A stretch of DNA of 64,000 nucleotides, from contig NZ_KI911783.1 of NCBI RefSeq assembly GCF_000515415.1, forward strand, positions 2,036,392 to 2,100,391, given 5' to 3'. The stretch is from Bradyrhizobium sp. WSM1417 (GTDB lineage Bacteria; Pseudomonadota; Alphaproteobacteria; Rhizobiales; Xanthobacteraceae). Positions 25,726 to 35,083 of this stretch are shown in pieces. Within the stretch, counting starts at the first letter, position 1. Every line of letters begins with the position of its first letter. The notes below the pieces were generated by a model, which saw only the letters and a program-made list of their open reading frames with translations, searched no databases and was not told the DNA's origin. A program made the position numbers and the translations under genes.

Positions 25726-26037
25726 CGCTTTCGGCCTACACCGCCCAATGCGCTCCAAACCGGAAACCATCATCGCAAAAGCCCACCAGGCAACAAGGAA
25801 TGCAAGAACGTCGCAAGCGGGGATCTCGTCGCCGTACAGCCGGACAAGACCGATCGCGACTCCCAGCAGGCCGGCCGATGCGGCCAGAAAGCACAAGCCG
25901 TTCAACATGCGCGCGATCGCCAGCGCCGACCGTACCACTTCGAAGAATGCATAAATCGCATTGTTCGCCACTTCGTTGAGCAAAGCGTTTCGAAAGATAT
26001 TCAAACTGGCCTCCCGTCTTGTGCTGGCACGAGACAT
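25633..26037 (-). CDS. Small membrane protein, unknown
   Basis: About 134 aa from ATG 26037 (MSRASTRREASLNIFRN). Two hydrophobic segments are visible: roughly residues 38-60 (NGLCFLAASAGLLGVAIGL) and 73-92 (VLAFLVAWWAFAMMVSGL). The C-terminal tail is Pro- and Arg-rich. The 3' end overlaps the recombinase ORF on the other strand by 93 bases. It is not recognised. Its hydrophobic organisation supports coding better than a shadow frame would. Confidence 0.5.
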   Translation of the reverse strand: MSRASTRREASLNIFRNALLNEVANNAIYAFFEVVRSALAIARMLNGLCFLAASAGLLGVAIGLVRLYGDEIPACDVLAFLVAWWAFAMMVSGLERIGRCRPKALPDHPPVALETSASQPVIAIPFVRRQATNM

Positions 26038-26184
26038 GCCGTTCCGCAGAGTACCGTCGCGGTACCGCAGATAGGTGCGGATTGTCTGCGAAACAGCCGG
26101 AAAGCTTCGTAAAGCGGCCGCCCAAGAGTGGAGGCGGCGAAGCTGACACCTATAATGGCTCAATAGAAATAGGGACTCGGGTTA

Positions 26185-26370
26185 ATGACTCATGATCCGC
26201 AGCATATGATCTGGAATCCACTCTGCGAGCGCGTTGACAATCTGTCGGCCATCGAGCGCGCCGATCTCGAAAGAGCGCAAGCTTGGGCCTGCTATCTCAA
26301 CGGAGGCGGCGGCGATCCCAGGTATTTTGATTATGTCTCCTGGCTGAAGAATCAGGAGCGAAGCCGCTAG
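26185..26370 (+). CDS. Small hypothetical protein
   Basis: A 61-aa protein starting MTHDPQHMIWNPLCERVD, acidic and Trp-containing, ending SWLKNQERSR. A weak GACTCGGG purine stretch lies 12 bases upstream. No domain is recognised. Composition looks coding rather than random. Confidence 0.45.
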   Translation: MTHDPQHMIWNPLCERVDNLSAIERADLERAQAWACYLNGGGGDPRYFDYVSWLKNQERSR

Positions 26371-26410
26371 GCGGCAATGACGCGTAGGCTTCCGTGAAGC
26401 TGCCGCCGAA

Positions 26411-26746
26411 GTGACCCGCAACACCGAATCCGAGCGGCCGCGGTCCCCTGAACGGGCTGAGGTCGAGCATATCGGCGGCAATGCCCATCTGTCGCGCCGG
26501 GGCCTTTCACAGGCTGCGGAGTTTGGACCCCGCAAGGCCGCGGCCAGCATGGGCGCGCTTGTTGATGGCGTGTTTTCCTTTTTGACGAACCTTGGCTCGG
26601 CTCGTCCCGAGCCGGTATCGGCCGAGGAGAGGGCGGATCAATTCCGCGAAGCGGCCGAGAACGCGCTCAAGCAGGAGCAGCACCGTGGACGCGAGGAGGA
26701 AGATGCCGGATGGCGCGATCGGCAGAAGGCACTCTATAGAGAATGA
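26411..26746 (+). CDS. Hypothetical protein, possible remnant of a larger gene
   Basis: A 111-aa reading frame. It contains a coherent stretch EFGPRKAAASMGALVDGVFS and ERADQFREAAENALKQEQ that resembles the C-terminal, helix-rich tails of mobile-element proteins, but no family is identified. A neighbouring frame continues with LEFRRKLAGVRWLPRWAR and, after a TGA at 26946-26948, LRAARKALKERKAAERHA. This suggests that a longer gene has broken up here. Confidence 0.4.
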   Translation: MTRNTESERPRSPERAEVEHIGGNAHLSRRGLSQAAEFGPRKAAASMGALVDGVFSFLTNLGSARPEPVSAEERADQFREAAENALKQEQHRGREEEDAGWRDRQKALYRE

Positions 26747-27411
26747 CTCAGGGGCCGGCCCCGCCACGGCCGAGCCCCCATCTCCTTCGGCAAACCAATT
26801 GAGGGACGATGCCGGCGTTGATCGGTTGGCGGAGGAGAGTGAAGCGCAGGATCTCGCACTGAAATTGGAATTCCGTCGCAAGCTGGCGGGCGTACGTTGG
26901 CTTCCGCGGTGGGCTCGGGCCGGTGCGCGGCGCGAACTCTACGAGTGACTGAGAGCCGCGCGTAAGGCCCTGAAGGAGCGAAAGGCCGCCGAACGCCACG
27001 CAATCATCGAGCGTTTCCGCAGAAGGCGTGCACGGCGACCTACCAGGATGCGGCTATCAACTGGCCCGCCCATCTGAGATGATGGCGAGATTAATGATAG
27101 CAGGAAATGGCTTCGAGCCGAACAGCCAGCAGATGGGTTTTGGAACGCTTGCGGTCGGCTCTCAGTGCGACTGTCGCTGGACCTCCGATTGCGTGCCACA
27201 CGTCTGTATGCATAGTTCGACGGCTAACCTGAGGCGCGACGCTCGGGCCGAATGAAAGGTTTCGCAACCTTTCGTATTCCTATAGTTTACAAAGGCGCGC
27301 GTCGATTTCGTGCGGCTTAATGATGTCCAGAGAGGACATCGTTACAATGGACCGCAAGCATCAAGCAGATTGTATCAGCACAAGCCGGAATGCGACTTTC
27401 AGTTCCGTTGA
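26747..27411. other. Degenerate stretch with two hairpins, no intact gene
   Basis: Protein-like fragments are cut by stops (notably 26946-26948 in frame with 26592). Two perfect inverted repeats stand out: GAAAGGTT/AACCTTTC at 27254-27273 with a TCGC loop, and GATGTCC/GGACATC at 27322-27340. No complete gene is supported. Confidence 0.5.
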
Positions 27412-27639
27412 GCGCCGAAGTTCATTGATCAGGCTATCGACCCAAAGGCCCAGGGCGATTACTTGGATCAGACCATTGCTGTTTGGCAGCCTTGCACCGA
27501 CCGTGCCCTGACACGCGAAGATGCGCGCGAGATCGCTTCCAATGTCATTGGCTTCTTCCGCGTCCTGCGCGAATGGTCCGAGGAAGAACGGCGTTCGGCT
27601 GTTTCCACCGAGTCCTCATCACCATCTACGTCGAAGTAG
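27412..27639 (+). pseudogene. Fragment of a small recombinase-associated protein
   Basis: From a TGA at 27409-27411 to the TAG at 27637-27639 there is a 75-codon open frame without a start codon. It includes KAQGDYLDQTIAVWQP and LTREDAREIASNVIGFFRVL, which reads as genuine protein. I recall similar short proteins next to serine recombinases, though not a name. It has lost its N-terminus or start. It lies 103 bases before the recombinase gene. Confidence 0.5.
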
Positions 27640-27742
27640 AAAACGAGTGCTCTGCATGCGTCTGTGTCGCACGATAGAATTATAATTGCATCGTTGTCGC
27701 CTTCCTGATTGAATCATATGAACTCTTCCACTCAGGAGGCTT

Positions 27743-29275
27743 ATGAAAAGGACCACGAAAACAATCGGAGTATCGACCGCAAAGAAGGCGGTTGCCTATG
27801 CACGCGTCTCAACCAAAGAGCAGGATAGGGAAGGCTTCTCAATCGATGCTCAAAAGAAGCTCTTGGCCAATTATGCGCAGGCAAATGGATTGGTCATCGC
27901 GAAGGAGTTTGTGGCCATCGAGACTGCGAAGCTGAGTGGCCGAACCTACTTCGGTCAGATGATTCTCCATCTCAAAAAGCATCCAGATATCCGCGCCATA
28001 CTGGTCGAAAAGACAGACCGACTCTACCGAAACGTCAAAGACTGGGTGACGCTCGACGAGTTCGATATTGAAATTCATCTCGTCAAGGAAGGCTTGGTGC
28101 TATCGCGCGACTCTAGGTCTTCCGAGAAGTTCATGCATGGCATCAAAGTTCTGATGGCCAAGAACTACATCGACAATCTTTCGGAAGAAGCTCGCAAGGG
28201 TATGCAGGAAAAGGCCGAGCAAGGGCTCTGGCCAACGATCGCGCCGCTTGGCTACCGAAACGTACTCGGCCCGGATGGCAAGAAGATTATCGAAATTGAG
28301 CCCGTTATTGGACCCGTTGTAGCCAAAATGTTTGCTTGGTATTCGGATGGGACGCTGTCGCTGCGAGATGTCGCCGAAAAGGCGCGCTCCGCGGGTCTTG
28401 CTTCCCGCGTGACAGGCGGCATTGTGCCCATCAGCAAGGTTCATACGATTTTGCGCAACCCGATCTATACCGGCGAAGTTCATTGGAAGGGTCGTTCCTA
28501 TCCCGGGCGCCACAGGCCGCTGGTCACCCGCGACCTCTTTGAGCGCGTTCAGTCCGTCCTAGATAGGCGCAACGCGACCAAGCTTCGACGCGGCCCAAGG
28601 GACTTTGCCTTCTCGGGTCTCATGAACTGCGGACATTGCGGTTGCGCGTTGGTCGGGGAGATCAAAAAGGGGCGCTACGTCTATTACCACTGCACTGGCT
28701 ACAAAGGTAAATGCCACGAACCATATGTCCGCGAAGAAGTTATTGCGGATAAGTTTTCAGAGCTCATGGGACGGCTGCGGTTCTCTGAGAAAGTTCATGA
28801 GTGGATCGTGGCTGGACTCCATCAAAGTCACGCCGATGAACGAAAGGAACACGACGCTGCAGTATCGCGCCTTCAGGCTGAATACGACCGCCTCACTCAG
28901 CGGTTAAGCGCTATGTACGTCGATAAGCTCGACGGCCGAATTGATAATGCGATGTAGGACAAGATGTCAGCGGAATGGCGCAAGGAGCAGGATCGCTGCA
29001 TGCGAGAGATCAACCGGCATCAAACAGCCGAGCACTCCTACATGGACGAAGGCGTGATGCTGTTGACGTTGGCAAAGGATGCGCAACGGCTTTTCGAAAA
29101 GCGGCCACCTGCGGACAAACGTCGTCTCCTGAATTTCGTACTTTCGAACTCGACCTGGCGCAATGGCGAGCTTCAAGAGACCTTCCGCCAACCCTTTAAT
29201 TTAATTGTAGAAACCGCCGGGAGCGATCCCGATGACAATGGCGGCGGCGGTCCAAATTTGCCTCCGCGTTCTGGC
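27743..29275 (+). pseudogene. Large serine recombinase interrupted by a stop codon
   Basis: The catalytic domain is complete: KKAVAYARVSTKEQ with the nucleophilic Ser, VEKTDRLYRN, then a recombinase domain and a zinc-ribbon (MNCGHCGCALVGE, then C-x6-C-x5-C at about 309-322). After residue 404 (IDNAM) a TAG at 28955-28957 interrupts, and the frame continues DKMSAEWRKEQDR into the coiled-coil and C-terminal region. A Tyr codon changed to TAG is likely. The frame then runs through the tRNA at 29276, so the native end is unclear. Such enzymes integrate or excise large elements. Without the C-terminal region this one is probably impaired. Confidence 0.8.
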
Positions 29276-29351
29276 TGGTGGGCCCGGCAGGACTCGAACC
29301 TGCAACCAGACCGTTATGAGCGGCCGGCTCTAACCATTGAGCTACGGGCCC
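29276..29351 (-). tRNA. tRNA with CAT anticodon, probably tRNA-Ile2 (lysidine-modified)
   Basis: On the minus strand a complete cloverleaf is visible: acceptor GGGCCCG/CGGGCCC, D-arm GCTC..GAGC, anticodon stem GGCCG/CGGTC with loop CTCATAA, T-arm GCAGG-TTCGAGT-CCTGC, and an encoded CCA. The acceptor and D-loop resemble tRNA-Ile(CAT), which reads AUA after lysidine modification, more than elongator tRNA-Met. The CAT assignment is firm; Ile2 rather than Met is a judgement. Confidence 0.9.
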
Positions 29352-29455
29352 CACCGCCGAAAGGCGGTCGCGCAGGATCGTTTACAGGTCGGCCAGCATT
29401 CCGGCAATCCCATATCGCTGCAGGCGAACTGGGCCAGCTCGCAGTTCGCGTTTAG

Positions 29456-30009
29456 CTTGGCAGGTGGAAGCTCGCGAGGCGCCGCCAAGGATCAGGCCGA
29501 TGAAATCGAGGACAGCTCATGATGCAATCGTGATGGTGCATGCGACACGGTTTCGATTGTGCAAACTAAGATCGTCGGCGATCTTGCGTCGGGACATTGG
29601 CAGCGAGTTTGCGGAAAAGCTGATGGCGCAGGCCAAGTGTTGGCGCGGGTCGAGAGCTGAAGATCATGCGAGCACAAGTCACGACTGACGGGATGGATGT
29701 TCCGGCTGACATGCGTGCGACGGTTCTCCCATTCGACGCGCACCGACCGCTGGGCTGCTCTCGCAGCTGCGTGAATGAGGCTGTAGCACGGCAATATCAT
29801 GCGCCCTGGAATGATCCGAAGATCGCTTAAGAGCGGCATGATAGCTGTGCGAAAGGCGGGCCGGCCCTAGAGCTGCAGAAGGGTGAAGAAACAGCGCCGG
29901 TAGGCCTGGCGCGATCGGCACGTGAGCATGGCTCCGTTCGCGTGGAGACTCCGGCTGAGGCCGAACAAATGAGCGGTCGTAAGCTCACCGATTTTGCGAG
30001 CATCCCGGT
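29456..30009. other. No gene recognised
   Basis: About 550 bases of high-GC sequence with only short, mutually overlapping frames of unconvincing composition. Nothing is recognised apart from a short plausible peptide frame at 29665-29830. Confidence 0.4.
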
Positions 30010-30621
30010 TCAAGGTTCAGCTTTTGGGGGGTCGTCAGGTGCCCCCCATCGCGCGACCCGGTTCGGTCGATGAATCCGATCCGTCAGGTAGAAAAGACCG
30101 AGAAGCGTGTTCGATAGCAGGTTCGCCAAGGCGAATACGTACACGAACCAGAAAACCCGGAAAATGGTTGGGCGCCAATTCGCAGCCGCTTCTGACAACC
30201 AATATTTGTCGGTGAGGAGATAGACGTAACCAACGACGTAGAGCACCAGCGTCAGGAACGCCATGTAACCAAACAGGAACGACAGAAAGCGACGACGGCT
30301 CAGGTTCTCGAAATACGTCTCCGTGTTGACCGTGTGCTCGAGCCGGACAGGCGGTTCGCCAGGCATGGGGTCATCCATCTCCTGCTTGCCGAAAGTCGCT
30401 ACTGCCGCCAGCGCAGCGATGAAAAACCCGGTCAGTACGCCGAGGAAGTTGCTCAGCTTGCCGATGATGTCCAGCGACCCAACAGCGTCCTTCACGAATT
30501 CGGATGAGAAGAGAGGCAGAGCAAAGAGCGCTGCCAGAACAAACGGCAGGCCGTAGTCGAACTTCCACTTCTCGGGGTGAGCTATCCTCAGATACTGCAG
30601 AGGAACGAGGATCCGCCACAT
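30010..30621 (-). CDS. Four-helix membrane protein, paired with upstream gene
   Basis: A 203-aa protein with four hydrophobic segments: about 25-42 (LPFVLAALFALPLFSS), 55-77 (LSNFLGVLTGFFIAALAAVATF), 112-140 (FLSFLFGYMAFLTLVLYVVGYVYL) and 155-180 (FRVFWFVYVFALANLLSNTLLG). The loop between the second and third is acidic. It starts 6 bases after the restored stop of the soluble gene, so the two form an operon. The soluble-plus-membrane layout recalls two-component defence systems such as Kiwa, but no homology is claimed. Function unknown. Confidence 0.65.
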   Translation of the reverse strand: MWRILVPLQYLRIAHPEKWKFDYGLPFVLAALFALPLFSSEFVKDAVGSLDIIGKLSNFLGVLTGFFIAALAAVATFGKQEMDDPMPGEPPVRLEHTVNTETYFENLSRRRFLSFLFGYMAFLTLVLYVVGYVYLLTDKYWLSEAAANWRPTIFRVFWFVYVFALANLLSNTLLGLFYLTDRIHRPNRVARWGAPDDPPKAEP

Positions 30622-30627
30622 GGCTGT

Positions 30628-31532
30628 CTATCCAACGAAGTCTTTGATCTTCAAAATCAGTTCATCGCTCATCGTGTCGGAGATGTCCGGCAGAGCCTGC
30701 CGCAGTGTGACCTCAGCAGACTTGACGAACAAGGCCTCTCCAGCATCGACCCTGGCGGTGTCCACTTTGGCACTGTGAGCTTTGCTTGCTTGCGGCTCTT
30801 CCATCGGACGCGCATCGCTTCATAGTCGTGCTTGCGCGCATACTCCTTCAGCTTTTCAATAAAGTTCAGCGCTTCACCTTGCGGCAATCCCTTCGCGATC
30901 GAAAGGCTAAGGTCACGTCGCACGGATCGAATGAACTGGGACTCGTCAAAGCCTAGGTTCTTTTCGCGGTAGTTGATCAACTCGACGTGGAGCAGCCGAC
31001 CTTCCTTGATCGAGTCCTTCAGTCGGTCGGAGGCGTGTCCGGTCAAGTCGACCATCGGACGTGTCTTCAAGGGCTCTTTTGAGCCCTCCCGCTTGAACGT
31101 GAGCCCCTGATCATCAGAGATCGTTTTGAACTCTGCTCGCAAAAATCCTTGGATCAATGAACGGCCAAAGCCCGAGACATCCTCGTAGACCATGCGGTAC
31201 AGATGACCGCCTTTTTGAGTAGGCTTCAGCGAGATCACCGCATGGACGGAAAGGCCGCCGGCTTCGTCATCGGCGCGCTTTGGGATCCTGACCTTTCCGG
31301 TCTTGAAATTCGTGAAACCTGGATCGGCCTTGTCCCGATCCCCAAGACAAAACAATAGCGCGATCGCCGCGGCGCCATTCGCGAGCTTGATCTCCTTCAG
31401 AGCCGAAAGCCTGATGACGCGCCGTTCGTTGTCAATCACCTGGAAGCAAAGATCGCTCGCCTGCCTTTTCTTTAGGTAAGGAATGAACTCAGCCAACGAT
31501 AGTGCCGGCGCGTCTGATGGATGAGGTGTCAT
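30628..31532 (-). pseudogene. Soluble partner gene, frameshifted
   Basis: It starts MTPHPSDAPALSLAEFIPYL and remains open for about 240 residues (including VHAVISLKPTQKGGHLYRM and YEDVSGFGRSLIQGF). Near 30806 it shifts: the open frame continues to 30669 with unrelated residues. The adjacent frame instead gives EEPQASKAHSAKVD, FVKSAEVTLRQALP and DELILKIKDFVG, and stops at 30628-30630, just before the membrane gene. A single lost base explains the break. Restored length is about 301 aa. No family is recognised. It may be the cytosolic half of an unknown membrane-linked defence pair. Confidence 0.68.
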
Positions 31533-32228
31533 GGCAAGATCAAAAAACAGGATGAATCGTTGATTGCCTCGTAACATTGTGCCCCCGGTTTGCTTTCCGG
31601 GAACATCGCACACCGAACGACAGAATCAACAGAATTGGTCAATCTATCAGTAGTTGATCGTTCTTTTGAGCGGACTGAATAAACCTGCCTGTATTGCGCG
31701 GCCAGCTTGTTGAGGAGCCCAGAGCGCATCTGACGCCCCTGCCGGCCAGCAGTTGGTGCGTGGTTGCGTGAAAATCAGCTGGTGTCCCCCAGCCACACAG
31801 ACACGACATGCAACGGCGCGATCGCGCTTGATTTCGGCGTTCGTAGGATCTTTTTCGATGAATTCCGCCGCATTGACTGTGCAAAGTTCGGACGCTGTAG
31901 AGCAGCAGAGGTGCGCCGCTTCAGAAATACGTTTGCCCGGCGCCGGATCCGAGAACCGGTCTTCCCGCAGCTGTGGCCCGAGCGTATCTGACATGTGAGA
32001 CACGACGATCAAGGTCTTACATGTTGGCCAGTCATTGTGAGAGCCGTACGTTGGCAGTAGCGCCGACATGTAGGGCGGGGCTCGCTCGCAGGCACCTACT
32101 TCGGACCACGTCTTTCGGAAGGAAGCGCGTGAGGCCTGAACAGGAACGGCCAGGCAATTGTCCCTTTCTCCAGCCTTGTCAGCGCGAACGAGCTTTGAGT
32201 ATGGTCATAACATTCGGCGGCACCGCAT
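31533..32228. other. No convincing gene
   Basis: About 700 bases upstream of the MarR gene. A reverse frame at 31647-32069 is open, but its Cys-rich, repetitive composition does not persuade me. It presumably holds promoters for the divergent pair (soluble gene and MarR gene). Confidence 0.4.
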
Positions 32229-32765
32229 TTGGCTAAGCAAGCGATTCAAGCCGGGAATGGCTCTGCTGAGAGTCAGGAATTGGTGCGACGATTAACGCTG
32301 GAGATCAGAACCCTCAACGTCTGTCTGGAGGATTTTCTTCACGTCCGAGCCGAGGCACTTGGCATTACTGGAACACAATTGGCGATATTGATGGCGTTGA
32401 CAGACTTAGGCAAGAATGGGGGGGCCCCGGCCGGCGTCCTTGCAAAACTGATGAAAGTCGATCCATCCTTCATCACGCTACATTCCAAGGCGCTGGAGAA
32501 ACTCGGATTTATACGGCGTAAGCCCGGCATCAGGGATGCTCGAGTGGTCCAGCTGTCTCTAACGGACAAAGCTCGTAAGCGTCTCGCGAACATCGCTGCG
32601 CAACAGCAGGAAGTGGATCAGTTCGTTTTCGGTGAGCTTGGCAACGAGGAATTGACGAGGCTGTCGAGCCGCCTTGCAGCGCTGAGGAAGCGGCTGGAGA
32701 GCGCAAGCCTGAAAGCCGAACTGGAAAGCGGCGCGGTATCTGCCCGAGGGTGGGGCCGACGCTAA
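32229..32765 (+). CDS. MarR-family transcriptional regulator
   Basis: A 178-aa protein with the winged-helix MarR core at about 45-125: GITGTQLAILMALTDL, VLAKLMKVDPSFITLHSKAL, KLGFIRRKPGIRDARVVQLS. The start is a TTG with no good ATG in frame nearby. MarR proteins repress neighbouring genes until a ligand binds. No obvious target such as a transporter is adjacent, and the next gene, the avidin-like protein, is convergent. It looks intact. Confidence 0.82.
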   Translation: MAKQAIQAGNGSAESQELVRRLTLEIRTLNVCLEDFLHVRAEALGITGTQLAILMALTDLGKNGGAPAGVLAKLMKVDPSFITLHSKALEKLGFIRRKPGIRDARVVQLSLTDKARKRLANIAAQQQEVDQFVFGELGNEELTRLSSRLAALRKRLESASLKAELESGAVSARGWGRR

Positions 32766-32922
32766 AATGGAGGCGCTTTGGATGATTAACCGTTGCATGA
32801 ATGCGGGGCGCTGCACGCCCTCATGTCTGCATAGCCAGGCTTGCGGAAGGCGTCCACGCGGCTGAGGCCAGGAACTCGCGAGCGCGATGTTGCGACCCTG
32901 GATCACGCCCCTGCAACGGGAG

Positions 32923-33315
32923 CTACCATACGCGCTTGAATATATCTGCGCCCTTCAACTTGCTGGGTTTGCCGTTCGTATCAACGTAGAACAGCGTCCA
33001 TGACGCGGCCATTTGAGAGCCGTTGGGTTTCGCGACCCAGCGAGTAAAGGAATTGCATTGGGCGAACGTAACCACAAAATACAAGCCAGTTGGACCAACA
33101 GCTCCCGATGCAGGATATGGAATGCCCTGGCAGGCAAATCCCTGAGCATGATTTGTGAACGTTCCTTGTAATGCCCCGCTGCTGGCTGACCAAATAAACA
33201 GTTCCGAACCCCGTTCGTTTTTCCAGTATGAAGGAGCAGGAAGCCCTTGCGCTAAGACCTCCCCGGAAAGGAAGAAAAGTTGAGCGATAAGCAGGAAACC
33301 CAGAAATCTCTTCAT
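32923..33315 (-). CDS. Secreted avidin/bradavidin-like protein
   Basis: 130 aa from ATG 33315, beginning with a signal peptide (MKRFLGFLLIAQLFFLSGEV, cleavage likely after VLA). The mature part has the avidin beta-barrel pattern: SYWKNERGSELFIWS, GALQGTFTN, LYFVVTFAQCNSFTRWV, MAASWTLFYV. Avidins bind biotin with these Ser, Asn and Trp residues. Bradyrhizobium makes such proteins (bradavidins). Two Cys residues, CQG and QCN, could form a disulfide. Biotin binding is probable but not shown. It stands alone, convergent with the MarR gene. Confidence 0.72.
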   Translation of the reverse strand: MKRFLGFLLIAQLFFLSGEVLAQGLPAPSYWKNERGSELFIWSASSGALQGTFTNHAQGFACQGIPYPASGAVGPTGLYFVVTFAQCNSFTRWVAKPNGSQMAASWTLFYVDTNGKPSKLKGADIFKRVW

Positions 33316-34158
33316 ATTGCATTCCCAAAGAGGTCGCTTGAACGTTGCAAGACGGTTCATGTGCTTAGCTGATACGGCGGCGTTTTTTCCATTTACAAAC
33401 ATTCTTGGACTGAACTCTACAAAGCGTGTTCCCAGTAATTCCATGTCAATTGCAGCAGACCTTTAGTCGAGGTCGAGGCGAGTCTCTTTGTTCTGACCTT
33501 TACGTTTATTGTTACCCTACGTTCGGCGCCGAGATGCGGCCTATATGCGCCAAATCGCGCCGGATGCCGGCGAAGTCGGATGTTCGAGGGCCCGCCGGGC
33601 CTGTGATGCCGTCAGATGCCCGTCTATTTCCAACCGAGGCTCGCTGCTCTCGTCCACGTCGTCTGCGGGATGCGGAGACCAGGGGCAGTTGCCCAGACCG
33701 GGATGGAGTTGAGCAACCCATTCTGAAGGATCCGATTGCACTCATCGCGATTGGCCGCACAGCGAGGCGCGTCCGCTGTATGAAACATGGGTAACGGACA
33801 CCGACTCAAATCTCTCCGTGGGAATCACGTTGTGCCTGCACCGGCAATTGTAGGCATCGCCGCGACAGATACTCGATTGTCGCCGACCTGAATGACACCG
33901 AGCTGCGTTAAGCTTCCTAATCTGTAGAACTAGAAAAGCACGCGTTTTGAGTCTATATCTCGCCACCGGGGCTGGACTGCATATATTCACGATAGCATTT
34001 TGAACCCGGAAGGTCGCCGGCGAGATTGTCGGCGGCCTTTTTCAGCGATAAGCGGATAGGGATGGGCCGGCCTAGATGCGATCGGCCTAGCTTTCATAGT
34101 CGCAGCTTGGTTATGACGGATTGGCCCGCCAGTGTGGCGGTGCCACACGGGGGCGTTA
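33316..34158. other. No gene recognised
   Basis: About 840 bases between the avidin-like gene and the next small gene. Several overlapping frames on both strands near 33430-33990 are rich in Arg, Cys and Pro and look like non-coding GC-rich frames. Confidence 0.4.
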
Positions 34159-34425
34159 ATGCATGATTGGAAGAGCGAACTCGACGCCCTGCTCGCTGAA
34201 ACGGTGGCGTTTACCAAATCGCTGAAGATCGAGCGGTCGAGGTCTGAGCTGAAAAAAGTGGTTGAGCCGCATGAGCTCAGCTTTCCGGACTATGGCGGCA
34301 GCGAGCGCGATGAGATCAGGAAGCGGGTCGAGAGCTTCAAAGCACATCAAGCGCGCTTCATGCGGGAGCGCGAGGAACATGCCGAGGCGCTGCTGCGTCG
34401 GATCAGGCCGATCACAAAACCCTAG
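34159..34425 (+). CDS. Small hypothetical helical protein
   Basis: 88 aa from ATG 34159 (MHDWKSELDALLAETVAF), very charged and helical (IRKRVESFKAHQARFMRERE), likely a coiled coil. No domain is recognised. The stop codon lies inside the first copy of a 15-base tandem repeat. Coding is supported by its even, amphipathic composition. Confidence 0.55.
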   Translation: MHDWKSELDALLAETVAFTKSLKIERSRSELKKVVEPHELSFPDYGGSERDEIRKRVESFKAHQARFMREREEHAEALLRRIRPITKP

Positions 34426-34451
34426 GAGAGCTCAACCCTAGGAGAGCTCAA
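34421..34451. repeat. Tandem 15-base repeat at a stop codon
   Basis: CCTAGGAGAGCTCAA occurs exactly at 34421-34435 and 34437-34451. The first copy contains the TAG stop of the preceding gene. It looks like a recent slippage duplication. Confidence 0.85.
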
Positions 34452-34816
34452 AGTCGCTGAATCTTCCTAGGCCGCGCCAGATCCACTCGAGTCGCTCATC
34501 TCAAGTGATGCATGCTCTAACGGCCGGGATATTTCCGCGTTCGAGATAACCGCGCCCTGGAGTTGGAGCACCCCGAACCGATAATTTCCAAGCTCGGATC
34601 GACTATTTCAGTACGGTTTTTGCTAGCCTGACGCGTGAATACTGCGCTGCTTTTGAAGGAGCCGCAGGAATCCTGCTCCAACCGCGGAGCCTCTGACGAT
34701 CGGAGTTCTTTCGAACGCGATCGGACAAGAGGTCCACCAAGAGCTTGTGGCATTGACCAAATCTAAAAACATTACATTTAGAGTCTCATCGAAGACCTGA
34801 CGGAGGCTACAGTCAG
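34452..34816. other. Intergenic, nothing recognised
   Basis: About 365 bases upstream of the DUF3551 gene. The last about 60 bases (CATTACATTTAGAG then a GACGGAGG ribosome site at 34799-34806) probably hold its promoter and leader. Confidence 0.4.
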
Positions 34817-35083
34817 ATGCGCAACCTTCTCTCTCTTGGTGTGCTTGCACTTCCGATCCTCGCCGGCTTTGGATCACCTTCGCTGGCCGCTTCGCGGGGG
34901 CATTCGTACATTCCACCGGCTCGGCAGGACGTTTATTGCTTGCAGGGACGTACCTGGGGATATCCGGGCAATTGCGAGTTCTCGACCTATGACCAGTGCA
35001 TGGCCACTGCCTCCGGTACCTTGGCCTATTGCGGGGTGAATCCAACCTACGCATTCCAGCGACAAGGACGGCCATCGCGCTGA
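34817..35083 (+). CDS. DUF3551 secreted small protein
   Basis: An 88-aa protein with a signal peptide (MRNLLSLGVLALPILAGF, cleavage likely after SLA) and the DUF3551 core YCLQGRTWGYPGNCEFSTY followed by QCMATASGTLAYCG, with four conserved Cys. DUF3551 proteins are abundant in Bradyrhizobium and relatives and have unknown function; the paired Cys suggest disulfides in the periplasm. This gene is one of the best pointers to the host lineage. It is alone in its transcription unit. Confidence 0.85.
   Translation: MRNLLSLGVLALPILAGFGSPSLAASRGHSYIPPARQDVYCLQGRTWGYPGNCEFSTYDQCMATASGTLAYCGVNPTYAFQRQGRPSR

Noticed and set aside
31647..32069. 140-codon minus frame
   Set aside because: Open, but no domain, odd Cys content and no ribosome site; not convincing as a gene.
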